A stretch of DNA of 64,000 nucleotides, from positions 2,518,501 to 2,582,500 of the forward strand of contig CP030158.1 of NCBI GenBank assembly GCA_003285105.1, read 5' to 3'. Both the position numbers and the translations under genes were made by a program. This stretch comes from Roseithermus sacchariphilus (GTDB lineage: Bacteria > Bacteroidota > Rhodothermia > Rhodothermales > MEBIC09517). Below, piece after piece: positions 10,203 through 17,841 of the stretch. The notes under the pieces are model-generated. The model had not been told where the DNA came from, made no database searches, and saw only the letters and a program-made list of their open reading frames with translations. How positions within the stretch are numbered: position 1 is the first letter of the stretch; each line of letters starts with the position of its first letter.

Positions 10203-11720
10203 ATGCGAAGCCCGATGACTCATCTATCTTTTCTGGTGCGATGCTCGGGCATCGGTCCGGGGCTGATCGGCGCCCTCGTGCTGTGGTGGCTGCCGGCGAG
10301 CGTCTTCGCGCAGGATGTCTATACCGAAGAGGGGTACGACGGCGCCGGCGTGGTGCGGCTGGTGGACTGGCCGCGCTCGCTGCTGGAAGCGGCGGAGGCG
10401 GTGCCGGGGGAAGACGACGTACGCGACCGGCTCTACCGCGCCCGGCTGCTCCCGTTCATCGATACGCTGTCGCTGGGATACAGCTACGCCATCGAGGACG
10501 AGCAGCCGCTGATGTCCTTTGCCATCGACTGGGGGCGCGGTGCGTTCGGCATCCTGGGCGGGCGTCGCGTCCATGCCGGGCTCCTGCCCGGGGACGTGCG
10601 GATGACCTCGATCGAGCTGGTGGCGAGCGTCCATGTCGATGGTCGGCCAGTCACCCGGCTGTTCATCGTGGTGGACAGTATGGCCCTGGCACCTAGGCCC
10701 GACGTCTATCCCTTCGAGGTATTCGGGATGCCCTGGGAGGCCCTCTTCGAAGACACCCCGGCCGACAGTGCCCGCGCCTATTTCGAAAAGGGCTTTACGC
10801 TGCGTGACCTGGAGATCGTAAGCATCCGGTTCGAGGCGTTCGAGGAAGGGGCCGATGAGCGCCCGCGCGTCGTGCGCCGGCCGCGGCAGGCCCGCGATGA
10901 ACCCGTCGTGATCGTGGACGACCTGCATGGCGGGGTCTACTGGGGCATTGGTTTTCGGCGGGGGCCGCGGCGTCCTGCCTCGGGGCCCGTGCGAGGCGAC
11001 GAGATGGGGCGAAGCCGGAGCGACGCTTCCGGCGTCTCGCGTGGCCATGAACGCAGCGGAGACGACGGCCCGGAAGTCGAGCGACGCTCTGACCAGACAG
11101 CAGGCACGGACGCCGGCCGGTCCTCGGCTGATCGCTCCGGGGCCGATCGCTCCGGTGCCGATCGCACCGAAAAGAAGCCGTCCGCCCGGGCCGGCGACCG
11201 AAGCGCCGGGACGCGGTCGGCGGAGCCCCGCTCGCGGAGTCGCCGCGGAGGCGATGAGGAGGACGAGGACGAGGACAGCTTGCTGCCGGTCGCGGTGGCC
11301 GGAGCGGCGGCGGTGGCGGCCGTGGCCGTGGCCGGCGGCACGTTCGGCTGGCTGGGCAATGCCCGCGCACCCATCGGGCTGACCTCGGGCTATGTGACGC
11401 CGCGCGGCGGGGTGCTGCTGCACGCCAGCGTCAACGGGGCCCTCCTGTCGCAGTCCACGGACGAGCCCGAGCATTTCATCGCCCGCATCTACGGGTTCGG
11501 CGACCTCTTCCACGCCCGGATCCAGCCGGCGCTGGGCATCGGGGCGTACGTGGAGGAGGCGTCCGGCACGGTGGAGGTGTACCCGGACGTCAGCCTCGGC
11601 GTGGTGGCCAATCTCGGATCGGTGCTGCTGATCGGCGGGTACGACCCCATCGTCGGCGGGGTCGACGTCGGGGTTGCGTTCAATCTCCGGGCCCGGTCGC
11701 GCACGACGTCCGGGCGTTAA
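10203..11720 (+). CDS. Secreted or outer-membrane protein of unknown function with low-complexity linker
   Basis: A 505-residue product not recognised. A signal peptide (LIGALVLWWLPASVFAQ) covers about residues 15-37; the ATG at 10215 is an equally good start. Residues 40-230 form a globular part (LSLGYSYAIEDEQPLMSF, FEVFGMPWEALF). Residues 255-355 are hydrophilic low complexity with repeats of DRSGA and many Arg/Asp/Glu. A short Ala/Val-rich hydrophobic segment (LLPVAVAGAAAVAAVAVAGG) follows. The C-terminal 130 residues alternate polar and hydrophobic residues and look like beta-barrel strands (GVLLHASVNGALL, SVLLIGGYDPIVGGVDVGV). The stop overlaps the convergent neighbour by four bases. Envelope location is inferred; no function can be given. 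Confidence 0.75.
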   Translation: MRSPMTHLSFLVRCSGIGPGLIGALVLWWLPASVFAQDVYTEEGYDGAGVVRLVDWPRSLLEAAEAVPGEDDVRDRLYRARLLPFIDTLSLGYSYAIEDEQPLMSFAIDWGRGAFGILGGRRVHAGLLPGDVRMTSIELVASVHVDGRPVTRLFIVVDSMALAPRPDVYPFEVFGMPWEALFEDTPADSARAYFEKGFTLRDLEIVSIRFEAFEEGADERPRVVRRPRQARDEPVVIVDDLHGGVYWGIGFRRGPRRPASGPVRGDEMGRSRSDASGVSRGHERSGDDGPEVERRSDQTAGTDAGRSSADRSGADRSGADRTEKKPSARAGDRSAGTRSAEPRSRSRRGGDEEDEDEDSLLPVAVAGAAAVAAVAVAGGTFGWLGNARAPIGLTSGYVTPRGGVLLHASVNGALLSQSTDEPEHFIARIYGFGDLFHARIQPALGIGAYVEEASGTVEVYPDVSLGVVANLGSVLLIGGYDPIVGGVDVGVAFNLRARSRTTSGR

Positions 11721-13360
11721 GGCCGGCGGTTTTCCAGGGCGTCGAGCCGACGCTGTTGCGCCCGGACGAGTGCTTCGAGCGAGTCCAGGCGTTCCGCCTG
11801 GGCCTGCACCAGGTGCCAGAGGCCCTGGATGGCTGCGAGGGCGACCCCGTCGGCATCGACCGTGGCAATGTGGCGCTCGTCCGCGCCCAGCCCGAACGCG
11901 GCGTGGAAGTCCTGCGCCGTCGGGCCGAGGTGCCGGAGGCCGTCGGCTTCCGTGGTGTAACGCCAGGTCTGAAGCGGAAGGGTGGCGACGCGGTCCAGGA
12001 TGCTGCGGGGGTCGACGGGGGCGAAGTCGGTTTTGTGGTGGCGGTCGCTGAGGGTGGACCAGGCGCCCGAGCCGGCGGGCAGCACCACGCCGGTGGCGGC
12101 ATCGGGGGCCGTGTAGAGCCAGATGCCGCCGGAGGCCCGCACCTGGAACGACCGTGGGCCGGCGGAGACCAGCGAGTCGGCGGCATCGTCGGCCCAGACG
12201 AAGGCGCCGTCGTGGGCGGCTCTGGCATGGAAGCCGGCCGCGAAGCTGTGCCGTCCGCGGGCCTGGTTGCCCGTACCGCCCGGCACGCTGCTCCCGATGC
12301 CGCTGGCCCGGTTGGCCTCGCCGCCGCTCACCGTGGCGGCCGTTGCCGTGGCCGTGTTGCGCTGTCCACCCGCCACGGTGGCGGCCGTCCCCGAAGCCGT
12401 GTTATCCTGCCCGCCTCCGACGGTGGATCGCGTACCGGCGGCCTGGTTGGACGAGCCCCCGCCGATCGTCGCCGCCGGGCCACGGGCGGTGTTGGCCGAG
12501 CCGCCGGCGATGGTGGCTTCCGCGGCCGTGGCTGCATTGGCCCGTCCGCCGCCCACGGTGCTCCAGTCGCTGGTGGCCCGGTTGCCCTGTTCCGTGAAGA
12601 AGCCGCCGCCGCCGCCCACGGTCGCGTACGGCCCCAGCACCCGGTTGAAGGCGCCCCCGCCGATCGTGCCTCCGGCCGAGCGGGCCTGGTTGGACGAGCC
12701 CCCGCCGACGGTGGCGGCGGCGGCCGCGGCCTGGTTGAACTGCCCGCCGCCCACCGTGGCATAGGCCGCATTCTGAAGGCTGCCCTCGCCGTCTCCGGCC
12801 TGATTGCCCAGGCCTCCCCCCACCGTCCCGTATCCGTCGGTGATGCGCTGGACCAGATCCGGGGCGCCCCCGCCGGCGATGGTGGCCCCGGCAACCCCGT
12901 CCGTCACGACGTTCCCCGCGTAGCCGCCGAGCAGGCTGGGGCCGTCCTCAGCGGCTCGGATGCGCAGCCCCCGCACACTCAGCGCATAGGGTACCGCCCC
13001 GAGGGGCGTCCGGGGAGCGAACTCCGGCGCCGTCGCATCCCCCACGGCCAGGCCGAGCCAGAGCGGCGTGCCGAACGGGACACCGGTGAGGGGCTCCCAG
13101 CGGCCCAGCGAAACCGTAAACACGCCGCCCTGCACCGTGACCTCCGGGTGGGTTTCCGACCAGATCGGCGTACCCACTTCGGCCTGGTCGTACAGGCGAA
13201 ACGTCAGGGTCACGACCGAGTCCGGCAGGGGGGCGCCGGACGCCGCCGTGAGGCGGCCCTGGTACAGGATCCGGTCGGCGTCCTGCGCCGGCAGCCGGGG
13301 CGGGTGGAGGGCAAGGAGGAATGCAATCAGCAGGAAAGAGCAGGCGACGCGGGAAGCCAT
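11717..13360 (-). CDS. Secreted protein with YadA-type head repeats and C-terminal S74 chaperone domain
   Basis: A 547-residue protein starting MASRVACSFLLIAFLL with a signal peptide ending LPAQ. Residues 25-110 resemble the N-terminal part of bacterial tail-fibre-domain proteins (DRILYQGRLTAASGAPL). Residues about 150-350 hold twelve or so TVGGGxxN-type units (TVGGGQFNQA, TIGGGSSNQA, TVAGGQRNTA), the left-handed beta-roll repeats of trimeric YadA heads. The C-terminal 130 residues match the peptidase S74 intramolecular chaperone of endosialidase, with the autocleavage Ser and Lys in LSDRHHKTDF, followed by a coiled coil (AQAERLDSLEALVRAQQRRL). It probably trimerises and self-processes. The frame is open upstream on this strand, but that part is antisense to yccF and is rejected. 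Confidence 0.82.
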   Translation of the reverse strand: MASRVACSFLLIAFLLALHPPRLPAQDADRILYQGRLTAASGAPLPDSVVTLTFRLYDQAEVGTPIWSETHPEVTVQGGVFTVSLGRWEPLTGVPFGTPLWLGLAVGDATAPEFAPRTPLGAVPYALSVRGLRIRAAEDGPSLLGGYAGNVVTDGVAGATIAGGGAPDLVQRITDGYGTVGGGLGNQAGDGEGSLQNAAYATVGGGQFNQAAAAAATVGGGSSNQARSAGGTIGGGAFNRVLGPYATVGGGGGFFTEQGNRATSDWSTVGGGRANAATAAEATIAGGSANTARGPAATIGGGSSNQAAGTRSTVGGGQDNTASGTAATVAGGQRNTATATAATVSGGEANRASGIGSSVPGGTGNQARGRHSFAAGFHARAAHDGAFVWADDAADSLVSAGPRSFQVRASGGIWLYTAPDAATGVVLPAGSGAWSTLSDRHHKTDFAPVDPRSILDRVATLPLQTWRYTTEADGLRHLGPTAQDFHAAFGLGADERHIATVDADGVALAAIQGLWHLVQAQAERLDSLEALVRAQQRRLDALENRRP

Positions 13361-13459
13361 GGGATGCGCAACCAGGCAGGTTCGGGTGCAACCAACGGGC
13401 ACAGGGGTCGTGAACAAGAATCGAACCACCTGAATCCTCAACGTGCCCGATAGCCTCTC

Positions 13460-13888
13460 ATGCGAACCATCGGCAACATCATCTGGCTCCTCCTCGGCGG
13501 CGTCTGGCTCGGTCTGGGCTGGTGGCTGGCCGGGGTCATCATGGCGCTCACCCTCATCGGCATTCCCTGGGCGCGGGCCTGCTTCGTCATCGGCTCGTTT
13601 GCCTTCTGGCCCTTCGGCCGGGAAGCCGTCGACCGGGACGAGATTCGCGGGCGCAGGGATTTCGGAACCGGCCTGCCGGGGGTGATCGGCAACGTCGTCT
13701 GGTTCGTCCTGGCCGGCTGGTGGCTGGCGCTGGGGCATCTCATCTCGGCGGTGCTCAATGCCCTCACGATCATCGGCATCCCGTTCGCCGTGCAGCATCT
13801 CAAGCTTGCCGGCATCGCCCTGTGGCCCATCGGAAAGACGGTCGTGGATCGGGAGGTGGCGGCGCTGGCACGCCGGGCGACCGGCTGA
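13460..13888 (+). CDS. yccF: YccF-family inner membrane protein
   Basis: A 142-residue integral membrane protein with two similar halves, each with hydrophobic segments and the family pattern NxxWxxxxGWWLxxGxxxxAxxxxLTIIGIP: MRTIGNIIWLLLGGVWLGL in the first half and VIGNVVWFVLAGWWLALG in the second, each ending in TLIGIPWA or TIIGIPFA and then FWPFG or LWPIG. This is the DUF307/YccF family, whose function is unknown. It is transcribed away from the S74 protein gene and converges on tmRNA across a shared terminator. Confidence 0.92.
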   Translation: MRTIGNIIWLLLGGVWLGLGWWLAGVIMALTLIGIPWARACFVIGSFAFWPFGREAVDRDEIRGRRDFGTGLPGVIGNVVWFVLAGWWLALGHLISAVLNALTIIGIPFAVQHLKLAGIALWPIGKTVVDREVAALARRATG

Positions 13889-13936
13889 CGGCCCGGCGTC
13901 CTGGTACAGCGCGTACGCCGCAGGAGACGCAGGGGC

Positions 13937-13975
13937 AAAAAAAAGCCCTGATCGCGGCGGGGCCGTGATCAGGGC
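13937..13975 (-). terminator. Terminator of tmRNA (also faces yccF)
   Basis: On the minus strand a 9-bp stem GCCCTGATC/GATCAGGGC is followed by eight T residues, directly after the tmRNA CCA end. It lies between convergent yccF and ssrA and may serve both. Confidence 0.88.
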
Positions 13976-13977
13976 GC

Positions 13978-14346
13978 TGGTGGAGATGCCGGGAGTCGAA
14001 CCCGGGTCCGGATGGGCGCACACGTAGACATCTACGTGCGTAGCCGATCTATTGAAGCTCACTCACCCCTGAGGCCGATCGGCGAGGCCAGGAGTGAGCA
14101 AAGGCTGATCGGGCGTCACCCGCGACATGCAGCCGGAATGCCGCGGGCCGAGTTCATCTAAGTCGATGCCTCAGGCCAGCCGATGAACGAGCGCGGCCAG
14201 AGACAGATAGCGGGTATGGTTACGCCGCCATCGCGTACGAGTAATCGTTCGCAGTTACAGGTTCCAGGCAGTTTCTACGAGCTTGCCAGGAGGCTCGGCA
14301 CGCCGTCTACTGTACGGATCCCATCCGTCGAATCCATAACATCCCC
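13978..14346 (-). ncRNA. ssrA: tmRNA (one-piece), tag AANDYSYAMAA
   Basis: The RNA begins GGGGATGTTATGGATTCGAC (the 5' tmRNA consensus) and ends with a T-arm CCGGGTTCGACTCCCGG and CATCTCCACCA. GGGGATG pairs with CATCTCC to form the tRNA-like acceptor stem, and the encoded end is CCA. The tag frame runs from 14252 to 14220: resume codon GCG, then N D Y S Y A M A A and TAA, giving AANDYSYAMAA with the alanine brought by the RNA. The upstream GTAACTGCG context fits the resume site. Length is 369 nt. tmRNA with SmpB rescues stalled ribosomes and tags the products for proteolysis. Confidence 0.97.
14220..14252 (-). other. tmRNA tag-peptide reading frame
   Basis: Ten sense codons, GCG AAC GAT TAC TCG TAC, then GCG ATG GCG GCG, end in TAA inside ssrA. 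The C-terminal AMAA in place of the common ALAA is a small variation on the protease degron. Start and end are written in minus-strand order. Confidence 0.93.
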
Positions 14347-14363
14347 ATCGTGTGAAAGAACGG

Positions 14364-14381
14364 GTGTCATGTCGATGACAC
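14364..14381. promoter_or_regulatory. Palindrome upstream of tmRNA
   Basis: GTGTCAT-GTCG-ATGACAC is a perfect 7-bp inverted repeat with a four-base spacer. It lies 18-35 bases upstream of the tmRNA 5' end, where a promoter or operator is expected. The bound factor is unknown. Confidence 0.35.
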
Positions 14382-14419
14382 AGGACATTACACCCCCGAT
14401 GCCGCCGTGGGTTCCCCGT

Positions 14420-14887
14420 TCACCGGCGTCGCTCATCGTCCAGCCGGGGGGCGACCAGGCGGAGGCCGGCGGCCTGGAAGTGCTCGTCGAGCGGCGGGAT
14501 CAGCATACGGCGCAGCCGCCGAGAGAGGTAGGGGATCTTGCTGCGCCCACCGGTCACATACTGCCGATAGGGGTGGAAGAAGACGCGCACGTAGTCGTCG
14601 CCGATCGGGGCCACTTCCAGGTAGACCGTGATCCGGTAGAGCCCCCACCGCTGGAGGGTTCGGGGTTCGGTGGCGAGGGTATGTCCGTCGGCGGTTTCCG
14701 TGGGCGTCCACCCCGCCTGCTCCAGCGCCCGAGCGATGCGAACCCTCAGGCTGTCCCCGGGCAGTGCGGTCGCCGGGGGGATGCGATAGTCGTGATAGAG
14801 GGGGGTGATGGCGGGCATGCAGCCAGCGCCCACGCCGGCGAGTATGCCGATGAGCAGCCAGAGATGCGGGCGTCGGGCCAACGACAT
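14420..14887 (-). CDS. Small lipoprotein of unknown function
   Basis: A 155-residue product starting MSLARRPHLWLLIGILAG with a lipobox (VGAGC) near residue 23, so it is probably a lipid-anchored envelope protein. The mature part (RIPPATALPGDSLRVRIARA, GLYRITVYLEVAPIGDDYVRV, LIPPLDEHFQAAG) suggests a small alpha/beta domain; no family is recognised. The frame is open further upstream, but the ATG at 14887 gives the signal peptide. The 3' end lies about 75 bases from the tmRNA 5' end on the same strand. A strong hairpin with T-run sits about 80 bases upstream of its start, so it may be controlled by readthrough. Confidence 0.7.
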   Translation of the reverse strand: MSLARRPHLWLLIGILAGVGAGCMPAITPLYHDYRIPPATALPGDSLRVRIARALEQAGWTPTETADGHTLATEPRTLQRWGLYRITVYLEVAPIGDDYVRVFFHPYRQYVTGGRSKIPYLSRRLRRMLIPPLDEHFQAAGLRLVAPRLDDERRR

Positions 14888-14968
14888 CGGGGAGGATCGC
14901 GGAGGTCGGTACGGGCCGGGGCTCTCCCGGATGGCGAGTTGGACGAACGGAAGGCCGGTCGGTTCAAC

Positions 14969-15013
14969 AAAAAAAGCCAGGCAGACATGCTCACCCAAAC
15001 ATGCCTGCCTGGC
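14969..15013 (-). terminator. Strong terminator (minus strand) upstream of the lipoprotein gene
   Basis: A 14-bp stem, GCCAGGCAGGCATG paired with CATGTCTGCCTGGC (one mismatch), is followed by seven T residues on the minus strand. It lies 212 bases after the alpha/beta hydrolase stop and 82 bases before the lipoprotein start. It could end the hydrolase mRNA, end a small RNA, or act as an attenuator. Confidence 0.85.
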
Positions 15014-15165
15014 GTTGCGGAGGCCATCCGCGGTGCGGAATGCACCGTAACGACTTCGGTCAGGAGGCTTTCCGAAGCGCTGATGGGTACATCAGCAAGG
15101 CCTGTGCCAAAGGGACGGATCGGCGCAGGGAGGGTCTGCAGCGTGTCGGAGATCGTGTCGCGTAG
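14969..15165 (-). ncRNA. Candidate structured RNA between the hydrolase and lipoprotein genes
   Basis: On the minus strand this non-coding stretch contains several hairpins (CTGATG-TACC-CATCAG, GGTGC-ATTCC-GCACC) enclosed by a longer-range helix (GCC.ATCCG with CGGAT.GGC), and ends in the strong terminator. A -10-like TATATT lies at 15176-15171. It could be an sRNA, an attenuating leader for the lipoprotein gene, or a plain 3' UTR. I do not recognise a known riboswitch or 6S RNA signature. Confidence 0.3.
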
Positions 15166-15224
15166 GGGAAAATATACACCCGGTGTACGGAACGCCCCGC
15201 AGGGTCCGGCAGCCGGGCGGAGGG

Positions 15225-16040
15225 TTACAGGCGTTCGGTGGAGGTGACGGGGCGCGGGGTTCCGATCGTCTCACTCAGAAAGTCCAGGGTATACTGGTTG
15301 AACAGCTCCGGGTGTTCGATCATGGGGGCGTGTCCGCATCGGTCGATGAAGCGCAGTTGGGCCTGCGGGAGCCGGTGGAGGAACTCCTCGGCGACGTCGG
15401 GCGGGGTGATGCGATCGTCCCGGCCCCAGATGAGCAGCGTCGGGATGTCGAGCGCATGGAGTCGGTCGGTTACGGTTTCCTGCTGCGTGGAGCGCGCCAT
15501 GCGGATCAGCCGCAGGGCCGTGGCCCGGTTGTTGACGATCTCCAGCATATCGTCAACCAGTTCGTCGGTGACGTGGGAGGGATCGTAGAACGTCATGGCG
15601 GCCCGCTCGCGGATGAATTCGCGGTCCCGCCGTCGCATCGTCGACGTCCCGATCTCGACCTCGTAGATGCCCGAGGCCCCGGAGAGGACCATGGCGGCGA
15701 CCTGCCGGGGGTGTTGCAGCGCGTAGAGGAGCGCCACGTGCCCGCCCAGCGAGTTGCCGATCAGCACGCTCTGGTCCATGGCCATGGCTTCCAGGAAGCG
15801 GTGGGTGTATGTGACCAGGCCCAGCACGTGGCTTTCCTTCAGCGGCAGGTGGTATACCGGGAGCACGGGCGCCAGTACCCGGTAGTTCGCCTCGCTCAGG
15901 GCGGTGATGGTCCGGGTCCAGTTGCTCAGGTCTCCCAGCATGCCGTGGAGGAGCACGATGGGCGGCCGGTCCGAAGGAGGACCCGCTTCGATGAATTGGA
16001 AACCCTTTGCAGACTGAACAGGCAGGGGAGAAGACGGCAT
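15225..16040 (-). CDS. Alpha/beta hydrolase (MhpC-like)
   Basis: A 271-residue alpha/beta hydrolase. The oxyanion motif is VLLHGMLGD (residues 29-37), the nucleophile elbow is IGNSLGGH with Ser97, the acid lies in LIWGRDDRITPP (208/209) and the catalytic His is H237 in DRCGHAPMIEHPE. Such enzymes of the C-C hydrolase/esterase group act on esters or ring-cleavage products; the substrate here cannot be read from sequence. No signal peptide, so cytoplasmic. It is monocistronic: 262 bases of non-coding DNA separate it from the divergent small ribosomal protein gene. Confidence 0.9.
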   Translation of the reverse strand: MPSSPLPVQSAKGFQFIEAGPPSDRPPIVLLHGMLGDLSNWTRTITALSEANYRVLAPVLPVYHLPLKESHVLGLVTYTHRFLEAMAMDQSVLIGNSLGGHVALLYALQHPRQVAAMVLSGASGIYEVEIGTSTMRRRDREFIRERAAMTFYDPSHVTDELVDDMLEIVNNRATALRLIRMARSTQQETVTDRLHALDIPTLLIWGRDDRITPPDVAEEFLHRLPQAQLRFIDRCGHAPMIEHPELFNQYTLDFLSETIGTPRPVTSTERL

Positions 16041-16301
16041 GGGTATACGCGATGGGGGCTACTCGATCTGGCCATCGGCCCGGTGAGATACGGCCCGTCG
16101 GCAGAGCATGCCGGTGCGTCGCCGGGGGCGCTACGAACGAATGTTCAACCGGGCGGGGCGTCTCAGGATTCCGGGGCAAACGCGCCGGCATCTGCTCAGG
16201 TTCTTCAAACAGCCCCGAAACCCCGCTGGAGCGGCGACGTTACAGCTTCGCTATCCTGATGCAATTCGTCATACCCGTTCATCCCAGACATCATCACGCC
16301 T

Positions 16302-16394
16302 ATGCCCTGCGGCCGTAAACGAAAGCGTCATAAGATTGCGACCCACAAGCGGAAGAAGCGTCTCCGCAAGAATCGCCACAAGAAGAAGAAGTGA
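16302..16394 (+). CDS. AURKAIP1/COX24 (mS38-like) small ribosomal protein
   Basis: A 30-residue, extremely basic peptide: MPCGRKRKRHKIATHKRKKR followed by LRKNRHKKKK. It matches the COX24/AURKAIP1 C-terminal domain, the bacterial counterpart of mitochondrial small-subunit protein mS38. Such 30-residue proteins are typical of Bacteroidota-type genomes. It presumably binds 16S rRNA near the decoding region. A hairpin with T-run follows about 50 bases downstream, so it is its own transcription unit. It is easily missed because of its size. Confidence 0.9.
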   Translation: MPCGRKRKRHKIATHKRKKRLRKNRHKKKK

Positions 16395-16444
16395 TACGCA
16401 GACCCGCCCGGGTTCAACGTACCGGTGTTTCGCCCTGGTATGGC

Positions 16445-16482
16445 AAAAAGCTGCGGTCGGACCTCCGGCGGTGGCTTTTTTG
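16445..16482 (+). terminator. Terminator after the mS38-like gene
   Basis: AAAAAGC pairs with GCTTTTT around a GC-rich inner stem and runs into further T residues, 51 bases after the stop codon. Confidence 0.65.
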
Positions 16483-16572
16483 CTATCGGTCTTCTTCGCC
16501 AGGACGTATATTCGACGCCGGTATGTGCGGACGGTCACGGTTCGTCTTCGCCAGTCATCCCGTAGTCATCCT

Positions 16573-16893
16573 ATGAAGCATTATTCGCTAGGTAACGTCG
16601 TGCGCTCCGGGGCATGGGGGCTGCTCGTCGGGGGGGCCGTCGGGTTCACGCTCGGCATTCTGCTGGCCCCCGAGGAAGGCGACAAGGTACGCCGCCGTAT
16701 CGCCTATCAACTGGAGCATCTGACCCGGCAGGTGGGCTCGCTGCTGGAGCAGGTCGTGTCGCCCGGTGTCACGAGCGAGGCCCGGCGTACGGGGGATGCC
16801 CTGGTGGCCGATGCGGAGGTCAAGGCCCGGCGGATCCGCGACGACATCGATGCGCTCCTGGGGGAGTTGCAGCGGCAGGGGACGAATAACTGA
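16573..16893 (+). CDS. YtxH-domain membrane-anchored protein
   Basis: A 106-residue protein with one N-terminal membrane segment (GAWGLLVGGAVGFTLGILLAP) followed directly by EEGDKVRRRI, the YtxH signature of a Gly-rich helix ending LLAPxxG. The remainder is a long amphipathic helix or coiled coil (YQLEHLTRQVGSLLEQVV, VKARRIRDDIDALLGEL). YtxH proteins are general-stress or envelope-associated proteins of unknown mechanism. The ATG at 16573 is chosen because the upstream frame crosses a terminator and the mS38-like gene. Confidence 0.85.
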   Translation: MKHYSLGNVVRSGAWGLLVGGAVGFTLGILLAPEEGDKVRRRIAYQLEHLTRQVGSLLEQVVSPGVTSEARRTGDALVADAEVKARRIRDDIDALLGELQRQGTNN

Positions 16894-16973
16894 TCCACCC
16901 CTCGCGGCCCTGGCGCCGCCGGTAAGGGACGCCTCTCACCGGCCGGACCGCAGACTCGCTAATCCCGACCCGT

Positions 16974-17786
16974 ATGCCCAACTTTTCCATTCTGCTGGCG
17001 CCCTCGGAAGCGAAAAAGCCGGGGGGCAACCCGTATGCGCCGGATATGTTCGACTACCGCACGTCGAACACGTTCAATTATTTCAGCGAACTGAACCCGG
17101 AACGCCGGAAGCTCATCGATGCCCTCCAGGCCACCATCGAACAGGGGGAAGACCTGGAAGCCCTCTTCGGAGTGACGGGGGCGCATCTGGAGGAGGCCAT
17201 CCAGGCCAACCTGGACATCTACAACGCCCCGCTGATGTCGGCGCTGGATCGCTACAGCCCCGGCGTGATGTACCAGGCGATGGACTTCCAGGGCCTTCCC
17301 ACCGGGGCGCAGCGGCGTTTGCTGGAGAACGGCATCATCTTCTCCGGCCTGTTCGGACTCCTCCGGCCGGACGATCTGATCCCGAACTACCGGCTGAAGA
17401 TGGATGCGACGCTGCCCGCTATCGGCAAGGTCTCGCGCTACTGGCGGCCCGTCATCTCCCCGCTGCTGAACCAGAAGCTCGCCGGCCGATTCGTCTGGAA
17501 CCTGCTGCCCGGCGTGCACGACGACGCCTGGGAGGATGAGCATACCTACGAGCGGATGGTGCGGGTGAAGTTCTTCGTTGAGAAGGACGGCGAGCGCAAG
17601 CCGGTGACGCACAACGTCAAGACGCTGCGCGGGCAGCTCGTCAACTTCATCGTGCGGGAGACGGTGGAGGACCTGGAGCCGCTGCTGGAGTGGGAGCACC
17701 CGGCGGGCTTCCGCTACGACGAGGCGGCCTCCACGTTCGACGACGACGCCCGCACCGCGCAGCTCGTGATGGTCAAGCGAGGCTGA
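16974..17786 (+). CDS. yaaA: YaaA-family peroxide stress protein (DUF328)
   Basis: A 270-residue protein with the YaaA hallmarks: ILLAPSEAKKPGG at the N-terminus, IYNAPLMSALDRYSPGVMYQAMDF, IFSGLFGLLRPDDLIPNYRLKM, and a C-terminal NFIVRETVEDLEPL-AGFRYDE stretch. YaaA in E. coli lowers intracellular iron during hydrogen peroxide stress and binds DNA in vitro. Start MPNFSILLAPSEAKK is at the normal position. It follows the YtxH gene by 80 bases and precedes udk by 55 bases; a 15-bp tandem duplication sits between it and udk. Confidence 0.92.
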   Translation: MPNFSILLAPSEAKKPGGNPYAPDMFDYRTSNTFNYFSELNPERRKLIDALQATIEQGEDLEALFGVTGAHLEEAIQANLDIYNAPLMSALDRYSPGVMYQAMDFQGLPTGAQRRLLENGIIFSGLFGLLRPDDLIPNYRLKMDATLPAIGKVSRYWRPVISPLLNQKLAGRFVWNLLPGVHDDAWEDEHTYERMVRVKFFVEKDGERKPVTHNVKTLRGQLVNFIVRETVEDLEPLLEWEHPAGFRYDEAASTFDDDARTAQLVMVKRG

Positions 17787-17795
17787 ACCTCCTCC

Positions 17796-17825
17796 GAATC
17801 GTTCTGATTGGAATCGTTCTGATTG
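17796..17825. repeat. Two-copy 15-bp tandem repeat before udk
   Basis: The 15-mer GAATCGTTCTGATTG occurs twice back to back, ending 16 bases before the udk start. It could affect udk translation; it is a simple recent duplication. Confidence 0.85.
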
Positions 17826-17841
17826 ATTGCCCCCGCACGTC

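Noticed and set aside
13978-14010. A tRNA gene on the minus strand
   Set aside because: The T-arm and CCA belong to tmRNA; the 5' GGGGATGTTATGGATTCGAC and the tag frame settle it.
14183-15247. 354-codon plus-strand open frame
   Set aside because: Overlaps tmRNA and is antisense to the lipoprotein gene; no motif and no ribosome-binding site.
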